Origin: JADJPO01 sp963750395
GTDB taxonomy: Bacteria; Actinomycetota; Actinomycetes; Actinomycetales; Kineosporiaceae
Assembly (NCBI GenBank): GCA_963750395.1
Contig: CAVVQM010000011.1
Span: forward strand, 186,001-250,000
Direction: 5' to 3'
Length of the DNA: 64,000 bases
Of the stretch, positions 39,558 to 47,421 are shown piece after piece. Under the pieces are notes generated by a model. That model did not search any database. It worked only from the letters and a program-made list of their open reading frames with translations, and was not told where the DNA came from. The stretch's first letter is position 1; every line of letters begins with the position of its first letter. Position numbers and translations under genes: made by a program.

Positions 39558-40013
39558 ATGGATCTGGACCCGGTGGATGAGCGTCTGGTGGCCCTGCTCC
39601 AGGACGACGGCCGGGCCAGCTACTCCGAGCTGGGCGCCGCGGTCGGGCTCTCGGCCCCCGCGGCCAAACGCCGGGTCGACCGGCTCCGTGCGAACAGGGT
39701 CATCCGCTCGTTCACAGCGGTCGTCGATCCGTCGGCGCTGGGGTGGACCATCGAGGCGTACGTCGAGTTGTACTGCGCGCCGCGGACCAGCCCGTCGGCG
39801 ATCTTCGCGATCGCGGCGAAGCACCCGCAGGTCGTCTCCTCGTGCACGGTCTCGGGGGAGGCGAACGGCCTGCTCCAGGTGCGGGCCCGGGACATCGGCG
39901 ACTTCGAACGGATCCTGGGGCGGATCGAGACCGAGCCGGTCGTGGTCCGGACCAAGTCGGTCATCGTGCTGTCCCGGGGTCCGGTGCGGATCCTGCCCCG
40001 TGGTGTCGAGTGA
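39558..40013 (+). CDS. Lrp/AsnC family transcriptional regulator
   Basis: 151 residues. The N-terminal HTH (DERLVALLQDDGRASYSELGAAVGLSAPAAKRRVDRLRANRVI) and C-terminal RAM-type effector domain (VELYCAPRTSP, VVSSCTVSGEANGLLQVRARDIGDFERIL) are typical. It would sense an amino acid, here probably arginine or ornithine, and control the divergent hydrolase-rocD operon. The 104-base gap carries three TTGCG-containing motifs (39496, 39519, 39550), possible half-sites but not a clear dyad. Confidence 0.9.
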   Translation: MDLDPVDERLVALLQDDGRASYSELGAAVGLSAPAAKRRVDRLRANRVIRSFTAVVDPSALGWTIEAYVELYCAPRTSPSAIFAIAAKHPQVVSSCTVSGEANGLLQVRARDIGDFERILGRIETEPVVVRTKSVIVLSRGPVRILPRGVE

Positions 40014-40185
40014 GGCCCCGCGCGACCTGGGCCGGGTCGGGTCGCGTGACACACCGTGGAACGCGGCACGATCACACGGGATTGGCGCTACGTTAGGTGG
40101 GATCGTGCGTGAAAACGTTGTACGTCGGGGGACCAGGTCACTCAACGTAGTGATGCATCTGATCAGGCCCCCGTTCGGAGGAGTT

Positions 40186-40998
40186 GTGTACGCCGACCCA
40201 CTCGGCCCGCCGATGTTCGAGACCCTGCATCGATGGGTGGTGAGCCTGCTCGATCTCGGTGACGGCCCCGACGCCGTCTCGGCCGCCCAGGCCCTGTGTC
40301 GCGAGGCCCGCACGACCGAGGAGATGATGCTCTCCGACCGGCTCCTGGCCGATGCCTGCGAGCGGATCGACGACCTGGACGGCGCCCGCGTCCCCCGCGA
40401 GCGCCTCGTTCAGCTGACCCGCCGGCTGTTCGATCTGGAGCGGACCACCGAACGACGCGTCGAGCTGCTCGAGGAGCTCGACCTGCTCGGCGAACTGGCC
40501 CGCCGGCAGGGCGATCACTGGACCGTACTGGAGTGCCATGGCAACCATGGTCGGCTGGCCGAACTGCGCGAGCTGATCGCCGTCCACGGACGGTCCGAGG
40601 GCCTGCTCGCCGAGTACTCCTACAGCCTGCGCCGGGCGGGAGGTGCCGCCCGCGACATGGGCTCGCTCGAGGAGGCGCGTTCGCTGTTCGTGGAGCGTCT
40701 CGCCACGGCCCGACTGGTCGCGGCCGTCTCGCCCGGCGAGCCCCGACGCGTCGCCCTGGTCGTCGCGGCCCTGGCCGACCTGGGGGCGGTGCTGACCACG
40801 ATGGGAGATCTGCACGCGGGTGGCCTGATCGCCGAGGAACGGCAACTGCGCCAATGGCTCTCGACGCAACGTGGATGGCCGGGCTCGCTGTCCGAGGCCG
40901 ACGCGGGTCTGCCCGGCGCCGACACCGAGGAGCACCTCTTCACCGCCGGAACCCTCCTGACCGCGGTACAGGGCGCCGCTGTGGACCAGCACCCCTAG
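40186..40998 (+). CDS. Helical repeat protein of unknown function
   Basis: 270 residues from a GTG with GGAGGAG five to eight bases upstream. Nearly all alpha-helical, with paired helices (TEEMMLSDRLLADACERIDDL, ELLEELDLLGELARRQGDH, GAARDMGSLEEARSLFVERLATARLV) that read like degenerate TPR repeats. No enzyme motif, signal peptide or membrane segment. Such solenoids are usually protein-binding scaffolds. It stands alone between the Lrp gene and convergent iolG; an AT-containing stretch GTGAAAACGTTGTACG about 75 bases upstream may be its promoter. Confidence 0.65.
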   Translation: MYADPLGPPMFETLHRWVVSLLDLGDGPDAVSAAQALCREARTTEEMMLSDRLLADACERIDDLDGARVPRERLVQLTRRLFDLERTTERRVELLEELDLLGELARRQGDHWTVLECHGNHGRLAELRELIAVHGRSEGLLAEYSYSLRRAGGAARDMGSLEEARSLFVERLATARLVAAVSPGEPRRVALVVAALADLGAVLTTMGDLHAGGLIAEERQLRQWLSTQRGWPGSLSEADAGLPGADTEEHLFTAGTLLTAVQGAAVDQHP

Positions 40999-41057
40999 GG
41001 TCGCGAGGTCGTCGTCCGGCTCGACGTGGCGACCTCGCCGTCCCGGCCGTAGGAGCC

Positions 41058-41097
41058 GTTCAGTCGTGCAGTCGTGCAGTCGTTCAGTCGTTCAGAC
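41058..41097. repeat. Five 8-bp tandem repeats at the iolG 3' end
   Basis: Units GTTCAGTC, GTGCAGTC, GTGCAGTC, GTTCAGTC, GTTCAGAC in a row. The last two cover the final codons and stop of iolG; the others lie beyond the stop. An 8-base period is not codon-sized, so length changes here would alter the C-terminus or the downstream sequence. Confidence 0.75.
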
Positions 41098-42079
41098 GCA
41101 CGGCCCGTCCGGAGCTCAGGCTCTCGTTGGCCGCGTCGGCGAGCGCCAGCGCCTGGCGTCCGTCGGCGAAGGACGGGCTCGGCGCCGTCCCCTTCTCGAT
41201 CGAGGTGACGAAGTGGTCGAGTTCGGCGCGGTAGGCGGTGGTGTACCGCTCGAGGAAGAAGTCCAGGTACGGGGGCGCCGCCTCGGTCGAGGTGGCGTCG
41301 CTGCGGCGCACCGTGGTCGGGACCTGGTTCGAGACCGAGAGCATCCCGGAGGAGCCGAAGACCTCGAGTCTCTGGTCGTAGCCGAAGGCGCAGCGCCGGC
41401 TGTTGACGATCTGGCACAACTGCCCGCCCGCGGCGCGCAGGGTCACGCTGGCCGAGTCGTGGTCGCCCGCCTCGGCGATGTACGGCTCGATCAGGTTGGC
41501 GGCCATGGCCTGCACCTCGACGACCTCGCCGAGGAAGAACCGCGCCATGTCGAAGTCGTGGATCGTCATGTCGCGGAAGATCCCGCCGGAGGAGGCGATG
41601 TAGCCGGCGGGAGCCGGGGCCGGGTCGCGGCTGATGATGATGAGCTGCTCCAGGTCGCCGATCTCACCCGCGGCGAGCCGGGCGCGGGCGTCGGCGAAGG
41701 AGGGGTCGAAGCGGCGGTTGAAGCCGAGCATGATCGTGCCCCCGTCGCCCTTGACGTCCTGCCAGCAGGCGTCCACACGAGCCAGGTCGAGGTCGATGGG
41801 CTTCTCGCACAGCACGGCCTTGCCGGCCTTGACCGCGGCCGTCAGCAGGTCGACGTGCGTCGGCGTGGGCGAGCCGATGATCACCGCGTCGATATCGGGG
41901 TCGGTGAAGACGTCCTCCGGGGAGGTGGCCAGGCGGGCTCCCTGTGACCCCGCGACCTCCCGGGCGGCGTCGGGCATCGGGTCGTGGACGGCGGCCAGGG
42001 TGGTGCGCGGATGATGGGCCACGGAGTCCGCGTGGACCCGCCCGATCCGACCGGCACCGAACAGCCCTATGCGCACCAT
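41084..42079 (-). CDS. iolG: Myo-inositol 2-dehydrogenase-like oxidoreductase
   Basis: 331 residues, Gfo/Idh/MocA family. Rossmann nucleotide site GLFGAGRIGRVHADSVA, the catalytic lysine motif CEKPIDLDL, the family motif GGIFRDMTIHDFDMARFFLG (catalytic Asp and His) and the substrate region FNRRFDPSF match inositol 2-dehydrogenase. It oxidises myo-inositol to scyllo-inosose with NAD. GAGGAG precedes the ATG. No other inositol catabolic gene is adjacent, so a scyllo-inositol or other polyol substrate is possible. Confidence 0.85.
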   Translation of the reverse strand: MVRIGLFGAGRIGRVHADSVAHHPRTTLAAVHDPMPDAAREVAGSQGARLATSPEDVFTDPDIDAVIIGSPTPTHVDLLTAAVKAGKAVLCEKPIDLDLARVDACWQDVKGDGGTIMLGFNRRFDPSFADARARLAAGEIGDLEQLIIISRDPAPAPAGYIASSGGIFRDMTIHDFDMARFFLGEVVEVQAMAANLIEPYIAEAGDHDSASVTLRAAGGQLCQIVNSRRCAFGYDQRLEVFGSSGMLSVSNQVPTTVRRSDATSTEAAPPYLDFFLERYTTAYRAELDHFVTSIEKGTAPSPSFADGRQALALADAANESLSSGRAVRLND

Positions 42080-42141
42080 CTCGACTCCTCTGTGTGAGCG
42101 ATGTCGTCGGGCGCCCGTGCACCCAGAGACTTCCTACCATG

Positions 42142-42152
42142 GACAGTTTGTC
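42142..42152. promoter_or_regulatory. GACA-GTT-TGTC dyad upstream of iolG
   Basis: GACAGTTTGTC sits in the only AT-rich stretch (42138-42175) between iolG and the divergent ABC-F gene, 63 bases from the iolG start. Candidate operator/promoter; short, so uncertain. Confidence 0.3.
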
Positions 42153-42238
42153 ATATCAATAGCCCAATTAATCGCGGCCGATCCTGTGCCACCAGCGAAC
42201 CTGACGCGGACCACCCGCCGGGCTACCGTTGCGCCATC

Positions 42239-43894
42239 ATGAGCGCCACCATCCTCGCCCGGGGTCTGAGCGCCGCGCACGGCCGGCGGACCCTGTTCAG
42301 CGGTCTCGACCTGGTGGCCGCCCCCGGCGATGTCGTGGGATTGGTCGGCGCGAACGGCGCCGGCAAGTCGACCCTGCTGCGGATGCTCGCCGGCCTGGAC
42401 CGACCCGAGGAAGGACAGGTCTCGCTCAGCCCGACCGCGGCGGTCGTCGGATACCTGCCGCAGGAGCCCGATCGTCGTCTGGGCGAGAGCGTGCTCGACT
42501 TCCTCGCGCGCCGCACCGGGGTGGCCGCGGCGTCCACGGCTCTGGAGGTGGCCACCCAGGCACTCGCCACGGGAACGGATGTCGACGGGGTGTCCGCGGA
42601 CGACGTCTACAGCCTGGCGCTGGAACGTTGGCTGCACCTGGGCGGGGCCGACCTGGACGAGCGCACCGAGGCGGTCGCGGCCGACCTCGGTCTGGCCGTC
42701 GACCTCGGTCAGGCGATGCCGTCGCTGTCCGGTGGCCAGGCCGCGCGCGTCGGCCTCGCCTCGCTGCTGCTGTCGCGCTACGACGTCTTCCTCCTCGACG
42801 AGCCCACCAACGATCTCGACCTGGCCGGGCTCGATCGCCTGGAGCGCTTCGTCACCGGGCTGCGGGCGCCGGTGATCGTGGTCTCTCACGACCGGGAGTT
42901 CTTGAGCCGCACGGTGACCCGGGTGGTCGAACTCGATCTGACCCAGCAGCAGGTGGCCGTCTACGGCGGCGGCTACGCCGCCTACCTCGAGGAGCGCGAG
43001 ATCGCCCGCCGGCACGCCCGTGAGCAGTACGAGGCCTACGCCGACCGGCTCGGCGGACTCACCGAACGCGCTCGCACCCAGCGAGCCTGGATGGAGAAGG
43101 GGGTGCGCGACGCCCGCCGCAAGGCCACCGACAACGACAAGATCGGGCGCAAGTTCCGCACCGAGCAGACCGAGAAGCAGGCGGCCAAGGCCCGCCAGAC
43201 CGAGCGGCTCATCGAGCGGCTCGACGCGGTCGCGGAACCCCGCAAGGAATGGCACCTGCGGATGGAGATCGCGGCGGCCCCCCGGGCAGGCGCTGTGGTC
43301 GCCACCGCTCGCGGCGTCGTCGTCCGCCGCGGCGCGTTCACCCTGGGACCGGTCGACCTGCAGATCGATTGGGCCGACCGGATCGCGGTCGCCGGCCCGA
43401 ACGGCTCGGGCAAGTCGACCCTGCTCGGGGTGCTGCTCGGGCGCCTGGCACCCGACGAGGGCGCCGCGAGTCTGGGACCGGCCGTGGTGGTCGGCGAGAT
43501 CGACCAGGCCCGATCGCTGTTCGCCGGCGAGCAGTCGTTGCCGGTGGCGATGGCCGCGCTGCTGCCCGACTGGGCCGACGCCGACGTGCGGACCCTGCTG
43601 GCGAAGTACGCCCTCGGCGCGGACCACGTCGCGCGTGCCGTGTCATCCCTGTCGCCGGGCGAGCGCACCCGGGCCGCCCTGGCGCTCCTGCAGGCACGCG
43701 GGGTGAACCTGCTGGTCCTGGACGAGCCCACCAACCACCTCGACCTGCCCGCCATCGAGCAGCTCGAACAGGCCCTGGACAGTTATCCCGGGACCCTGCT
43801 CCTGGTCAGCCACGACCGACGGTTGCTGGACGCCGTCCACCTCACCCGGCGCCTGGACGTGGCCGACGGCCGGGTCACCGAACGCGTGGTCTGA
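42239..43894 (+). CDS. ABC-F family ATPase
   Basis: 551 residues, two ABC cassettes and no transmembrane part. Cassette 1: Walker A GANGAGKST, signature LSGGQ, Walker B VFLLDEPTNDLD. Then the linker (about 235-330) rich in basic and Gln/Glu residues (RRKATDNDKIGRKFRTEQTEKQAAK), the ABC-F interdomain arm. Cassette 2: GPNGSGKST, LSPGERTR, LLVLDEPTNHLD. ABC-F proteins bind the ribosome E-site and act in translation or antibiotic protection. Subfamily and any resistance role cannot be told from sequence here. The start is the ATG directly before MSATILARGLS. Confidence 0.92.
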   Translation: MSATILARGLSAAHGRRTLFSGLDLVAAPGDVVGLVGANGAGKSTLLRMLAGLDRPEEGQVSLSPTAAVVGYLPQEPDRRLGESVLDFLARRTGVAAASTALEVATQALATGTDVDGVSADDVYSLALERWLHLGGADLDERTEAVAADLGLAVDLGQAMPSLSGGQAARVGLASLLLSRYDVFLLDEPTNDLDLAGLDRLERFVTGLRAPVIVVSHDREFLSRTVTRVVELDLTQQQVAVYGGGYAAYLEEREIARRHAREQYEAYADRLGGLTERARTQRAWMEKGVRDARRKATDNDKIGRKFRTEQTEKQAAKARQTERLIERLDAVAEPRKEWHLRMEIAAAPRAGAVVATARGVVVRRGAFTLGPVDLQIDWADRIAVAGPNGSGKSTLLGVLLGRLAPDEGAASLGPAVVVGEIDQARSLFAGEQSLPVAMAALLPDWADADVRTLLAKYALGADHVARAVSSLSPGERTRAALALLQARGVNLLVLDEPTNHLDLPAIEQLEQALDSYPGTLLLVSHDRRLLDAVHLTRRLDVADGRVTERVV

Positions 43895-43898
43895 TCCG

Positions 43899-44270
43899 TC
43901 AGCCGACCGGGATGGCCAGGGTGTCCGCGTAGGTGGCCCAGCGGGCCTGGACCACCCAGCAGCCGCGATCCGGGAAGTTGACCCCCGAGGGGCCGGGGCC
44001 GTCGTCGATGAGCCGTTCGATCCTCGTCGAGGTGCCCGTCAGGTGAGCGCTCAGGTGCAGGCCGGTCACCGCGGGTTCGGGGCCGATCTGCTCCTGGGGC
44101 CGCGCGATCCAGAGGATCTTGGTCTGCTTGGTGGGATCGGTCGAGTAGGTCGGCGGGAACCTGAACAGGACGCCGATCAAGTCACCGGAGGCGCCCAGGA
44201 CGTGAGGGGTCCCCGATCCGTCGTCGCTGAAGCCGCCTCGGGCCCACTCGGGCAGAGCGGCCCGGGTCAC
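43899..44270 (-). CDS. Conserved hypothetical protein
   Basis: 123 residues, GTG start. Beta-rich soluble protein with GDLIGVLFRFPPTY, TKILWIARPQ, GLHLSAHLTGTS, VNFPDRGCWVVQARWATYADTLAIPVG. The pattern resembles the mature part of actinobacterial lipoproteins of unknown function, but no signal peptide or lipobox is visible. It converges with the ABC-F gene, five bases apart. No function assigned. Confidence 0.65.
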   Translation of the reverse strand: MTRAALPEWARGGFSDDGSGTPHVLGASGDLIGVLFRFPPTYSTDPTKQTKILWIARPQEQIGPEPAVTGLHLSAHLTGTSTRIERLIDDGPGPSGVNFPDRGCWVVQARWATYADTLAIPVG

Positions 44271-44345
44271 CGACGTGGCGCATGGATCGGCCCTGCGAAG
44301 TCACCGCCGGTCAGGGCTGGCCGCGATCCGGCCCGGACCGCGAGG

Positions 44346-44747
44346 ATGAAAGGCGTGGCTGAACACAACGTTCTCGGCGGCGAGCTGCAGCCGTGCGGCA
44401 CCGACCCGATGACCGGCTTCTTCCGCGACGGGTGCTGCAGCACCGGGCCCCAGGACCTGGGCAGCCACACCATCTGCGCCGTGGTCACCGCGGAGTTCCT
44501 GGAGCATCAGCGCTCGATCGGCAACGACCTGTCCACCCCGATGCCACAGCACGACTTTCCGGGGCTACGGCCGGGGGACCGCTGGTGCGTGACCGCGGTC
44601 AACTGGGCGCGCGCCTACGCCGACGGCGCCGCCGCGCCCGTCGTGCTGGCCAGCACGAACGAGGCGGTGCTGCAGATCGTGCCGCTGGAGTCCCTGCGCG
44701 AGCACGCCGTCGACGTCCCGGACGACGCCAGCGCGCTCGACCAGTAG
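44346..44747 (+). CDS. DUF2237 family protein
   Basis: 133 residues from the ATG at 44346, or 130 from a GTG at 44355. NVLGGELQPCGTDPMTGFFRDGCCSTGPQDLGSHTICAVVTAEFLEHQRSIGNDLSTPMPQHDFPGL-type signature blocks, with the conserved Cys pair and GDRWCVTAVNWARAY, are the full DUF2237 pattern. Function unknown. It lies divergent from the preceding hypothetical and 36 bases before the short IclR-like gene. Confidence 0.85.
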   Translation: MKGVAEHNVLGGELQPCGTDPMTGFFRDGCCSTGPQDLGSHTICAVVTAEFLEHQRSIGNDLSTPMPQHDFPGLRPGDRWCVTAVNWARAYADGAAAPVVLASTNEAVLQIVPLESLREHAVDVPDDASALDQ

Positions 44748-44783
44748 CCCCGAAACGGTGAGCCTGCGGCGTCCACCGGTACC

Positions 44784-45065
44784 GTGACGCGAGTGAGCAA
44801 CGGGTCCCCGGGTGGGGTGCAGTCGGTCCACAAGGCCCTCGACGTCCTCGAGGCTCTCGCCGCCGCCGGTGGTGACCTGCCGCTGACCGATCTGGCTCTG
44901 GAGACCGGTATCCCGATGGCGACCATGCATCGGCTGACCCGCACCCTGGTCGAGCGCGGCTACGTGAGGCAGCTCGCCGACCGCAGCTACGCCCTGGGCC
45001 CCGAGCTCGTCGCGCTGGGCCGCCTCGCCGCCGAGCGCCGGGGCGACCCGCAGGCCGCCGGCTGA
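44784..45065 (+). CDS. IclR-like regulator reduced to its HTH domain
   Basis: 93 residues (GTG at 44784; a second GTG at 44793 is equally good). VQSVHKALDVLEALAAAGGDLPLTDLALETGIPMATMHRLTRTLVERGYVRQLADRSYALGPELVALGRLA-type sequence is the complete N-terminal winged HTH of IclR proteins. Then it stops: the 170-residue ligand-binding domain is absent, and the next gene starts one base after the stop codon. It may bind DNA without a ligand switch, or be a truncated remnant. Codon use is normal. Confidence 0.8.
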   Translation: MTRVSNGSPGGVQSVHKALDVLEALAAAGGDLPLTDLALETGIPMATMHRLTRTLVERGYVRQLADRSYALGPELVALGRLAAERRGDPQAAG

Positions 45066-46149
45066 ATGAGCACCATGCGCAGGCACCCTGCCGCCGCGGT
45101 CGAGGACGTGTTCAACTCGTTGCTGGGCCGTGGGCTGCGGCGACTGGGATGGCGACCGGTCGTGTTGGCCTACGCCGGGTACGGCAACGCCGACATGCTT
45201 CGGGTGCTCGCCCGGGTGGTCCTGGTGCCGGCCGGACACCGCCTGGTCACCGACGGTCCGCGCGTCGACCAGGACGTCGAGGATCGCCGGGGTTGGCGCA
45301 GCTTCGTCAGCGCGCCGGCACCCACCCTGCAGGCGCGCGTTCGGGTTCCGGACGCCTCCGGAGTCGGCGGTGACCCGGCCCGGGAACCGGACGGCGGGTG
45401 GCCGGTGACGACCGACCGCGGCGGGTACCTCGACGTCCGGATCCCCAACCCGCGCCTCGGGCCCGGTTGGCAGCGGGTCGTGCTCGAGGTGGACGGGACG
45501 ACCTCGGTCGCCATGGTTCTCGTGGTGGCCGAGGAACAACGCTTCGGGCTGGTCAGCGACATCGACGACACGGTCATCCGCACCCGGCTTCCCCGGCCCC
45601 TGATCGCGTTCTACAACACGTTCGTGCTGCGCGAGCAGAAGCCGTCGTCCGGTGCCCGGCATGGCCGAGCTGTACCGGGACCTGCTCGCCCGCCATCCCG
45701 GTTCCCCGGTCGTGTACGTCTCCACAGGAGCCTGGAACACCGAGCCCGCGCTGCGGAGATTCCTGCGCCGCAACGGCTTTCCGGACGGGCCTTTCCTGCT
45801 GACCGACTGGGGGCCGACCCATACGGGCTGGTTCCGCAGCGGTCCGGAGCACAAGCGCTCCTGCCTGGCGGCGCTGGTCGCCGACCTGCCCCGGATCAGC
45901 TGGCTGCTGGTCGGCGACGACGGGCAGCACGATCCCGGCCTGTACGCCGACTTCGCCCAGGCCCACCCCGACCGGGTCCGGGCCGTCGCGATCCGTCAGC
46001 TCAGCCCGGCGGAGCACGTGCTCGCACACGGCACCGTCACCGAACGCCCCGGACAGGACAGCGCCTCCGTGCCGGTCCCCGCCGAGGAGGTCCGGGCCCC
46101 GGATGGAGCGGGCCTGGCCCGGGAACTGGCCAGGCTGGGCCTGCTCTGA
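45066..46149 (+). CDS. APP1 domain (DUF2183) phosphatase-like protein (one frame break)
   Basis: About 360 residues after repair. N-terminal beta domain, then the HAD-like DxDxT motif SDIDDTVI, AFYNTFVLREQK, VPGMAELYRDLLARHPGSPVVYVSTGAWNTEPALRRFLRRNGFP, LLTDWGPTHTGWFRSGPEHK and WLLVGDDGQHDPGLYADFAQ. These are the App1 phosphatidate-phosphatase family blocks. It probably dephosphorylates a phospholipid or related phosphoester. One extra C at about 45650 shifts the frame. It begins immediately after the HTH-only IclR gene, perhaps in one transcript. Confidence 0.85.
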
Positions 46150-46163
46150 GGGTGTTCGGGCGG

Positions 46164-46213
46164 GAAGGCTGCCGGGTTAACCCGCGTCTCGCGGGGCAAA
46201 CCCGGCAACCTTC
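46164..46213. terminator. Large stem-loop between convergent genes
   Basis: GAAGG-c-TGCCGGGTT pairs with AACCCGGCA-a-CCTTC, and inside CCCGCG-tct-CGCGGG forms a second perfect stem. About 20 pairs in total between the APP1 stop (46149) and the convergent osmC-like stop (46228). Almost certainly a bidirectional terminator. Confidence 0.85.
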
Positions 46214-46227
46214 GCACCCGAGATGGG

Positions 46228-46650
46228 TCAGTCGAGCTCGATCCGCACCGGCACCCCGGCCTCGATGGTCCGCGAGACGGTGCAGGTCCGGTCGTGCGAG
46301 GCGCGGACGGCGCGCGGCAACACCGCGCGGGCGGCGTCGCCGTCCGGGCCGTCCTCGAAGCGCACGGAGAGGGTCATCACGATGTCGCGCAGCACGTTTC
46401 CGGTCTCGTCCCGGACCGCCTCGGCGTCCACCCGGGCCTCGAACGACGTCGCCGCCGCCCGCCGCCCCGTCACCACGTCGACGTCGAGCGCCGAGCATCC
46501 GGCGATCGCCGCGAGCAGCAGTTCGACGGGCGTGAACCCCTGTGGGTCCTTGCTGCCGAATCGCAGCTCGAGCCCCCGGGGGTTGCGGGCCAGGTAGATC
46601 CCCTCGTCGAGACGGGTGAGGGTGACGGTGCGGTGCGTGTCATCGGCCAT
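46228..46650 (-). CDS. OsmC family protein
   Basis: 140 residues. OsmC/Ohr fold with DPQGFTPVELLLAAIAGCSALDVDVV, where the single Cys on the central helix is one of the two peroxidatic positions. The second conserved Cys is probably in ASHDRTCTVSRTI. It likely reduces organic hydroperoxides or is one of the non-peroxidase OsmC-like proteins. It converges with APP1 across a strong terminator. The upstream 185 bases have no other gene. Confidence 0.85.
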   Translation of the reverse strand: MADDTHRTVTLTRLDEGIYLARNPRGLELRFGSKDPQGFTPVELLLAAIAGCSALDVDVVTGRRAAATSFEARVDAEAVRDETGNVLRDIVMTLSVRFEDGPDGDAARAVLPRAVRASHDRTCTVSRTIEAGVPVRIELD

Positions 46651-46835
46651 CGGACGATGGTGCCAGGTGGGCGGAACCTGCCCCCGAGTGGGTGAGTCTG
46701 CTCACTGGCGGTGCTGCCCGTGGGGGCTGGCACTCGATACCCCTTGTGTGCCAGCCCCTGTCTCGCGCACTCTTCGACACAGAGGCACAGCCCGCCGGCC
46801 GATGCCGACGGGCTCCGATTCGTCGGGGAGTCGCC

Positions 46836-47363
46836 ATGAACGAGCCACATGTCGAAATCGCTCCGTACTCCGGTGGCAACCGCAATCTGTCGGGGTTCGT
46901 GGTCTCCGGGCGCTGGCCGGCCTCCACCCGTGAATGGGCACAGTTCCTCGCTCTCGCCGTCCGATTGGCGGCGGTGCCCGGCCTGGTACCGACCACCACG
47001 GTGTACCGGTCGGTGGACGAGGTCCCCGACGACCCCCATCCCGGAACCGTCGGCCTGGTCACCCTGGCCGGTCCGGTGCTCGGCGACGGCGCTCCCCGCC
47101 CGGGTGACCTCGGCGCCGAGCTGCCCTCGGCGCTGATCCTGCTGCACCCGCCGTCCGAGAGCCGCCCGTCCACCCCCGAGGCCGCGGGCGCGGCCTCGGG
47201 GTGTGTCCTGTTGCCCGGTCTGCCCCACCTGGGCCTGGAACACCGGGCGGCCTGGGTGGAGGCCGAGGCCGACGGAACCGTGACCAGACTGATCAGTCAG
47301 ATCGGGATCAACCCGGCTCAGGACCCCGATACGGCGGTTTTGGCGATGCTGCTCGCTGCCTGA
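46836..47363 (+). CDS. Hypothetical protein
   Basis: 175 residues, ATG preceded by CGGGGAG. No recognised domain. Mixed alpha/beta, with SGGNRNLSGFVVSGRWPASTREWAQFLALAVRLAAVPG and SALILLHPPSESRPSTPEA, and no signal peptide. The 59-base gap to the large helicase gene suggests a shared transcript. No function assigned. Confidence 0.6.
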   Translation: MNEPHVEIAPYSGGNRNLSGFVVSGRWPASTREWAQFLALAVRLAAVPGLVPTTTVYRSVDEVPDDPHPGTVGLVTLAGPVLGDGAPRPGDLGAELPSALILLHPPSESRPSTPEAAGAASGCVLLPGLPHLGLEHRAAWVEAEADGTVTRLISQIGINPAQDPDTAVLAMLLAA

Positions 47364-47421
47364 GGGCGACGCGCCGCCTCTGCTCCGCGGCGGCGCCGTG
47401 CTCGGCGGTTAGCGTTGGACG

